A stretch of DNA of 64,000 nt from Polytrichum commune (taxonomy: Eukaryota > Streptophyta > Polytrichopsida > Polytrichales > Polytrichaceae): the NCBI GenBank assembly GCA_950295325.1, contig OX485803.1:46889554-46953553 (forward strand), read 5' to 3'. Made by a program: the position numbers and the translations under genes. The number at the start of each line of letters is the position of its first letter. The first letter of the stretch is position 1. The notes under the pieces are model-generated. The model saw only the letters and a program-made list of their open reading frames with translations, did no database searches and had not been told where the DNA came from. Below are positions 58,701-64,000 of the stretch, in pieces.

Positions 58701-59316
58701 TAGGAGGAGTCAAGTGTGAACGTGATATCCTTACTAACTGTGGTATGGCCTACAGTCCTTGGTTACTTCTTTAAAGAGACTATGGTCACCTCAAGGAGTT
58801 TTTGCCTTGGGTTTCTGAGACTATGGCGTACTCAAATGTCTATGGCTGAGCTGTGACTCCCTGAATTGCAAAACACATTATAAGAGTGATGTTACTGACG
58901 AGAGTGGGTTGTGAGGGAGTGACTGATCAATTGCATGTACTGCTGTGAGTGACACTTAACCTTAATTGAATCAATCCTAAAGCTCACTCTAGAAGTCTTT
59001 TTCCCTGTGTTTGTTGTTCTAAATACATCTTAATTCTCTTGTAATCTATCAATTAACTCAATGGTGATCCCTAGATGTAACACCTGACACTCATTTGGTC
59101 TTCCCTGTGTGGTTTTCTTAATTGGAACCCAATCTAAAAACCTATCTACAGCGACCCACAAATCACTTTCACAGTGAGATCAGTTGGCATACGAAAAATT
59201 CTAGAGCCACCTATTCACCCTTCTTGATGCCCCACGATAAACTCCACGTGCAGTTTGAATGGTCTAAAGCAATGTGAGGCTGGCATGTGACGAATTTCAA
59301 GAATGGTAGGACTTAC
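55718..59316. other. Long non-coding stretch inside the putative CACTA element
   Basis: Continuation of the DNA split by the retrotransposon. Short frames (56086-56355, 57180-57407, 58449-58697) have no domain. 56,700-57,200 has LTR-like composition without a partner. 58,390-58,870 is low complexity with many ACTATGG and TTACTGGTGACTGG phrases. Confidence 0.4.
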
Positions 59317-59473
59317 AGTGCGAGGATCTTTGCTTGGAGCCGAAAGAGGTGCACAGGACACGCACTCGCAGGGGATCCAAAGAAGGTCGCTTCCTGTGTC
59401 GAGGACCACCAGAAACTGCACATCGGGAGTTCCGATTTCAATGTAGGTAACAAAGCAACAAATCCAGATATCC
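59317..59473 (-). pseudogene. Plant aspartyl-protease (A1 family) exon fragment
   Basis: A 157-nt exon on the minus strand between TTGTGGCAG and GTAAGTCC encodes CFVTYIEIGTPDVQFLVVLD then TGSDLLWIPCECVSCAP. YxxIxIGTPxxxFLVxLDTGSDLxWxPC is the first catalytic lobe of plant aspartic-proteinase-like proteins; the active-site D-T-G-S is intact. These enzymes are usually secreted or vacuolar. No second lobe (second D-S/T-G) or signal-peptide exon was found in the surrounding 3 kb, so this is most likely a captured fragment or gene remnant. It lies inside the putative CACTA element. The alternative is one exon of a gene with very long introns. Confidence 0.65.
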
Positions 59474-60014
59474 CTGCCACAACAAGGAATCCGGACATTA
59501 GAGGTACATTGAGATCCAGAATGAACAGAAATGGGTAGGATCGACAAACAAAGAACATGGACTTGCTTTTGAAAGAGAATGAACGGAGTGGTTCTCAGTT
59601 GGAGGTGCATTAGTGAGTGAGGAAACATTCAAGGCTGCAAGAAAGACATTCATCTAAGATCTAGGTATAGGGTGGTTCACCAACATCAAAACGGAAAGGA
59701 ATTAATGGAAGCATTTGAAAAACTTACAGTTGCAACACACCTCTACAATATGGAATGACAGATCACAGAAACACCGGCAACATCCCACACAGAGCCAGCT
59801 TCCAACCTGCGAAGGTGAGCTCGGAGGCGTCACTGAAGGCGAGGAGGGAGGCGTGGGAGGGAGGCGAGGAGGGAGGCGTCACTGAAGACTAGGGTTGAGC
59901 TTCAGTGGGGTGTCTCCCTCACTGGGCTACCCGACAACCTCAACCCCGCTCCCGAGATATCCCAGTCTTACATAGTGACTCGGGAGGTGCATTCTTTCTA
60001 AGGTGAGTAAGGTA
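59474..60014. other. Non-coding; GAGGCGAGGAGGGAGGCGT repeats
   Basis: Short G-rich repeats at about 59,826-59,885 resemble a leader or promoter of the protease fragment on the minus strand, but no exon can be defined. Confidence 0.35.
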
Positions 60015-60116
60015 CAGTCTACCCTCTATAAATGTTAACCTTCGAGAGTGGATCAAAGTTAATATTTAGAGAGGGTTAACACTTATAGGATGGTGAGAAG
60101 ACTAAGAGGATCTTAT
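60015..60116. repeat. pogo-like terminus plus left copy of a 28-bp inverted repeat
   Basis: TA then CAGTCTACCCTCTATAAATG resembles the end of the 16,736 element (CAG...CTCTATAAATG). 28 bp at 60089-60116 (GATGGTGAGAAGACTAAGAG then GATCTTAT) are exactly mirrored at 61550-61577. The IFT52 exons lie between the two arms. Confidence 0.55.
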
Positions 60117-60547
60117 CGAATATTTGTGTAAGTGTCATCTTCTTAACATTGTTACCCAAAATGCATGATGTTGACAAACACGTAAAGAGCTCCATCTTAA
60201 ATTATATTTCTTATCAACTCTAGTGTTAATTATTCCCATTAGGTACCTCTTTTGTCAACAACATTGCATCTTACTTGTTTAAAGGATAAAACTATCTTAC
60301 ACATAAACAAACATGCATCATATATTTCTAATCCTCTACGCCCACAACAATGATTTGTGACAACAATCCACTGTGTGGGCACCTATGTATGAGATTTAGG
60401 TTTCATACTTCCCAATTACAAGATATCAACCTTGGAACATATGTGTAGAAACAACATATATTTGTTGATTTTTTTTCTAACAATAACAGCTTAATATTCA
60501 GTTAAACTTTCACCAAACACTATGTTTTGAGGTGTATTATTGTTTAG

Positions 60548-60713
60548 GAACAAAGAGGAGATATCATTGGAGATTCTCCAAGGAAGCTCTGCTGTCGTAT
60601 TTGGTTGCCCAAGAGAGAAATTTACACAATATGAGGTCATTACAAAGCCAACCTTCAAACTAGCTATTCAATTGTGACTTGAAGAAAATATTTACAAAAA
60701 CAATTCTTGTATG

Positions 60714-60745
<32 letters not shown>

Positions 60746-61188
60746 TTAAACCAAAGTCAAATTTACAAAGCATTGTTAAGAGGCACGGCCTACTACCTCT
60801 CGTTGAATGAAAAATGTATACAATATTTAAGCAAGTCCCGTGCATTATGAAACAAATCATAAGTTTATTTATAATTGAAATGGGCCCGGGTTTTTCTATA
60901 CACAACATGTACATAGCGATGAAATTTGGCCTTATTCAACAATAGAATGCAACATGTTCCAAGAGGCCCAAAATTTGGCTTAATTGTTGTCCTTTAAGAG
61001 TTCACGAATATAGATATATTTTGAGTCGGTGTTTGGTTTCTTTCCACAAGGTCGACATTTTGAAGAAGTTTATTGATGAAGGTGGTTGTGTTTTACTATC
61101 AAGTGCTGAAGGTGGAGATAATCAACAAAAAACAAACGTGAACACGTTACTCCAAGATTTTGGAATTACAATCAACTCCGATTGTCTT
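60548..61188 (+). pseudogene. IFT52: IFT52 exon pair (intraflagellar transport protein 52 fragment)
   Basis: Exon A, 60548-60635, between TTTAG and GTCATT, encodes NKEEISLEILQGSS then AVVFGCPREKFTQYE. Exon B, 61051-61188, between CCACAAG and GTAAGTTC, encodes VDILKKFIDEGGCVLLSSAE, GGDNQQKTNVNTLLQDFG and ITINSDCL. This matches the GPREKFTxxExxxLKKYxxxGGxVxVxxGEGGExxxxTNxNxLLxxxGI core of IFT52, an IFT-B subunit required to build cilia. Exon A ends and exon B starts in phase 0, both are open, and splice sites are good. No other IFT52 exon is seen upstream or before the transposase gene at 62.07 kb, and the pair lies between perfect 28-bp inverted repeats, so a captured fragment is likelier than a working gene. 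Confidence 0.75.
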
Positions 61189-61549
61189 GTAAGTTCAAAA
61201 TTTCGAATCAACAACACGGTCCATGATCCTTTGCTTGCTTCGATTAGCAACTAACTTACCGTAGCTCTCTAGCAGCTTGGGCACCTTTTTGCCTAATGAG
61301 TAATGAAAGTGTAATAATCAGTTAGGATAATAATAGTCTAAAATTGGGCAAATTCAAAAAGTAATTTATAATGATTTAGACGTTCATCCAAGTCGTTTCT
61401 ATAATTCATGAATGGTTTTCCTTATTTCATCTTTGTTGGATTCCAGTGAATATCACTTGCATTATTGTGATTTTAGCACTCTTTGAATGTTGTTTTTTTT
61501 TTTGGACACTCAACAAAATTAATTTCCTAGAAAGGTAGGCACCTTCAGG

Positions 61550-61577
61550 ATAAGATCCTCTTAGTCTTCTCACCATC
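61550..61577. repeat. Right copy of the 28-bp inverted repeat
   Basis: Exact reverse complement of 60089-60116. It is followed by a GGTGGATCAAAGTTAA phrase that is also present, in direct orientation, at about 60,048. Confidence 0.8.
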
Positions 61578-61950
61578 TGAGGTGGATCAAAGTTAACATC
61601 TCACTTTGTAAAGTAACAATAAAGTTAAGGCCCACATCAAATCCAAGTGGGCTCGACTCCAAATAGGTCGAACTCCAAATAGGCCCTAATATAAAGCGAC
61701 CCTAATATAACGTGTGTTGGTCACAAGTGTTCATGAAGCCTAATCCTATCTACCAAAACCATATATATGCCTAAAATGGGGCACATCTTAGGATATCCGG
61801 ACTGCCTAACAAACACTCAGTTCATGCCTCAAGATTAATTACATTGGCATGTTGGCCAGATGTCAAGCCTTGTCATTTTTTCCCACATGTTATCTTCGTC
61901 CCTTCTAAACTGCATTTCATTGTTGTTCACTATGTGTGGTAGCGCACATT

Positions 61951-62038
61951 ATTACATCAAGTAAAGCAGTTCATTACATCAAGTAAAGTTGTTCACTACC
62001 TCAAGTAATTGTGTTCACTACGTCAAGTAAAGTTATGT
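61951..62038 (+). repeat. 22-bp tandem repeats upstream of the TNP2/SET gene
   Basis: Four units of (TTC)ATTACATCAAGTAAAG with variants begin at about 61,951, 61,973, 61,994 and 62,016, ending about 45 bp before the start codon. Position and AGTAAAG core suit a promoter-proximal binding array of a CACTA element. Confidence 0.7.
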
Positions 62039-62073
62039 ACATTTGGAGTAACGAAATTTCCTTTGATTTAATA

Positions 62074-63134
62074 CAGGTTACAAATGGAGGGTTCATCAAG
62101 GCGCGATGTCTTGGACTTGGAGCTATGGAACATGGAAGAAAAAGAAGCAGACATACGAAGATTGGTAAAGTACCGATGTCCTTGTAGTATGTGTGCAGGG
62201 GGAAAGGTATTGTCTAGAGCAACCATACGGAAACATCTTCGTCGATACAAGCGAGATCCCACATTCACGCAATCCATATTGGTAAGAGTTATATTTGCAT
62301 TTATTGAATTATGTTGTTTTGGAATCGGGGCACTTTAGTTTTACTACAACTAGTGATGTAAGAACGATTCCACTCGTAATACATGTTTGTTATTACTACA
62401 AGTAGTGATGTAATATCACTTCCATTCATAATACAAGTCTCGTATTACTACACGTAGTGATGTCGTAACGCTTATATTCGTAATACAAGTCTGGTATTAC
62501 TCCACGTAGTGATGTAATAACGAATCCGTTCGTGTAGGCACAAAGAAGACCTTTTGTTGAAGAAGCAGCTAAGGCGGCTATGGAAGAGTTTTTTAAAGAG
62601 ATGACAACCACAACACCTGTACCTGAAAAGAAAATTCACACTAATGAGGAGCTGAAATTGATGAATTGGAGGGTTGACCAATTCGATGGGCAGTGGCGTA
62701 ATGGTCCCATACCAAAGTTTAGTACTTTCTTTTTTCATGATAGAAATTGGGAAGTGAAAATTTCTAAGTTTTCGTTCATGGGCTGGGGTTTATTTGCGAT
62801 GGATCCCGCAAAAGCAGGCGATATCCTTTTACCATTTGTGGGGCCTCAGTACACCACATCAGAGTACCGGAAAATGAAAACTCTTGTACCCCGCTTCAAA
62901 AGCTATGTCTTTAAAGTTGAGGATGACATTTACATCGACGGGAGAGTAGAGAGGGGCAATGTTGTAGGTTTTATTAACAGCTCCATAGGGCGAGAGGAAA
63001 TCGCCAATGTAGTGTGGGAGTATAGTTTGCTTCCAAAGCCTTGGAACAATGACGAATGGGGTTTTGTTATGAGCATTGCATCAAGGGATATAGAAGTAGG
63101 AGAAGAGTTGTTTGCATATTACCCCGTGAATTAA
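62074..63134 (+). CDS. TNP2-type N-terminal exon spliced to a SET-domain exon (264 aa)
   Basis: Start ATG 62084, just after an acceptor (AATACAG at 62073). Exon 1 (to 62281, donor GTAAGAG) encodes 66 residues with RCPCSMCAGGKVLSRATIRK at 31-50 and His51, matching the Cys-rich transposase-associated domain that opens CACTA TNP2 proteins. Exon 2 (62538-63134, acceptor GTGTAG) joins in phase 0. It encodes a SET domain: GWGLFA at 148-153, then GDILLPF, IDGRVERGNVVGFINSSIG (GNVVGFINSS at 206-215), IANVVWEY, and the end EVGEELFAYYPVN with the conserved Tyr. SET proteins methylate lysines using S-adenosylmethionine. The usual NHS is NSS here, which may lower activity. No pre- or post-SET zinc clusters are present. 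Substrate unknown. Confidence 0.65.
62341..62536 (+). repeat. 52-bp tandem repeats in the first intron
   Basis: Four units start at 62341, 62393, 62445 and 62496 (TTACTACAAGTAGTGATGTA and variants, then ...CATTCATAATACAAGTCT). GTATTACTACAAGTAGTGA also occurs at about 44,093 in the TNP1-like gene, linking the two genes to one element family. Confidence 0.8.
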
Positions 63135-63198
63135 ATTTGTGTTATTTTTTCTAAAATGTGTTGCTCACGTACTTCATTGCATATTTGAATATCAACTT

Positions 63199-63756
63199 GC
63201 ATTACTTGACCTAGTGAAGCCCAACTGAATGCAGTTGAAAGGACCAGAAGAGAACATGTGAAACAAACTGACCATCTGGATTTCTCATAACTATACAAGT
63301 TTACTGTGACTACTTATTTCAATGCAATCTTATTGTAGACACACATACCTGATGAAAGTAATAAGGCATGTTGTGTTGGATAGCTTTACTTGATGCAGTA
63401 TTTTGCATTACTCGACACAGTGAACAAGTATTGAGTGAAGTTGAAAGTGCCAGAAGAAATAATGTGAAAGTAATGGTTCCTCCTGGATCTGTCCTAAACA
63501 TACAAGGTTTCTGAATCACGAAATGTAATGGTTTCTTATTCCCAATGCAAATACATGTTCAACACCAGGAGGCTTCCTGTGCTGGATAGTAAGATGTAGC
63601 GTTTTGCATTACTTGTCGTAGTGAATATCAATTTAATGCAAGTGAAAGGACTAGAAGAGAACATGTGCCAAATGTTTAACCCACTAGATTCTTCATGTCT
63701 AACATTGGGTTACTAAGATTAAATGTATTGTTTCTTGTATGTTGATGCACATACAG
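63199..63756 (+). repeat. About 205-bp degenerate tandem repeats between SET exon and next exon
   Basis: Units begin GCATTACTTGACCTAGTGAA at 63199, with variants at 63405 and 63606 (spacing 206 and 201 bp). Each continues into (G)TTGAAAG(G/T)(A/G)CCAGAAGA then AATGTG. The third unit runs into the splice acceptor GCACATACAG. Confidence 0.7.
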
Positions 63757-64000
63757 GAGGTCAACAATGACATCTACAATGCTAATCGTGGCACATGTAA
63801 TGCGACACAAGAAGGGGGCTACATGACGGTAGAAGCAAACAATGATACGGGAAGAGATGTAGATGGAGACATATTACCGGAAACAAATACAGAAACAATG
63901 CAAGATAGCAGGGAGGGAGTGGAGGTAGTTCGGATGGTGAACGAGTGTTTCAAGAGGTATGATGGACTGCCCGCACACGCAAACATCACATCACACAATG
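63757..64000 (+). CDS. Next TNP2-like exon, runs off the window
   Basis: After the acceptor CACATACAG, 244 nt are open in phase 0: EVNNDIYNANRGTCNATQEG, an acidic polar stretch (DTGRDVDGDILPETNTE), then VVRMVNECFKRYDGLPAH at the edge. It can join exon 1 of the 62,074 gene in frame, skipping the SET exon and its stop. An acidic linker followed by a M(V)xxxF segment is what CACTA TNP2 transposases show between the Cys-rich start and the catalytic region. The catalytic domain would be outside the window, so the assignment depends on context. Confidence 0.5.

Noticed and set aside
61189-61254. C-terminal continuation of the IFT52 frame to a stop at 61254
   Set aside because: A strong GTAAGT donor follows codon CTT at 61188, and the text after it does not follow the family.

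Overview
The window is nuclear DNA of a land plant with a large, transposon-dominated genome. There is no bacterial-style gene packing. Spliced genes with GT-AG introns, plant-type PIF/Harbinger, CACTA, chromovirus LTR, LINE, SINE and foldback elements, and a plant aspartyl-protease exon all point that way. Two exons of the ciliary gene IFT52 (60.5-61.2 kb) suggest a lineage that makes, or recently made, flagellated sperm (bryophyte, lycophyte, fern, cycad or Ginkgo). The species cannot be named from the sequence, and no complete ordinary housekeeping gene was found.

Layout. 0-6 kb: an unclassified dispersed repeat family (four copies), a tRNA-derived SINE and small inverted-repeat elements. 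6.2-12.1 kb: a 509-bp TIR element, a 1.1-kb Harbinger-type MITE with TTA duplications, and a decayed PIF/Harbinger with convergent ORF1 and transposase. 14-20.4 kb: another MITE, a 988-bp pogo-like element with TA duplications, a second SINE, and a young foldback element with 490-bp arms. 21.1-26.9 kb: a LINE split by an old LTR element, which is itself split by a 1651-bp solo LTR. 27.06-33.0 kb: a complete PIF/Harbinger (TIRs, TAA duplication, spliced Myb-like ORF1, opposing transposase) whose transposase is cut by a 1780-bp solo LTR. 33.4-34.2 and 38.4-40.0 kb: LINE fragments.

From 39,976 to the window end lies what may be one giant CACTA-type element. A CACTACTACAAAA terminus is followed by a multi-exon TNP1/PTTA-like gene on the minus strand (41.1-45.7 kb). 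At the far end is a TNP2-type transposase-associated exon on the plus strand (62.07 kb). That exon splices in frame to a SET-domain exon and, in the same phase, to a later exon that runs off the window. Related repeat motifs near both genes support a link. Between them sit fragments of host genes (IFT52, an aspartyl protease, perhaps others) and a 7060-bp chromovirus-like LTR retrotransposon.

That retrotransposon has LTRs with no difference found by eye and a 5-bp TSD, yet its pol is dead: the reverse-transcriptase palm is deleted, the RNase H segment is triplicated and there are many stops. It must have been copied by proteins supplied in trans. The most unusual object is the putative transposon-borne SET methyltransferase-like exon sharing its first exon with a CACTA transposase.
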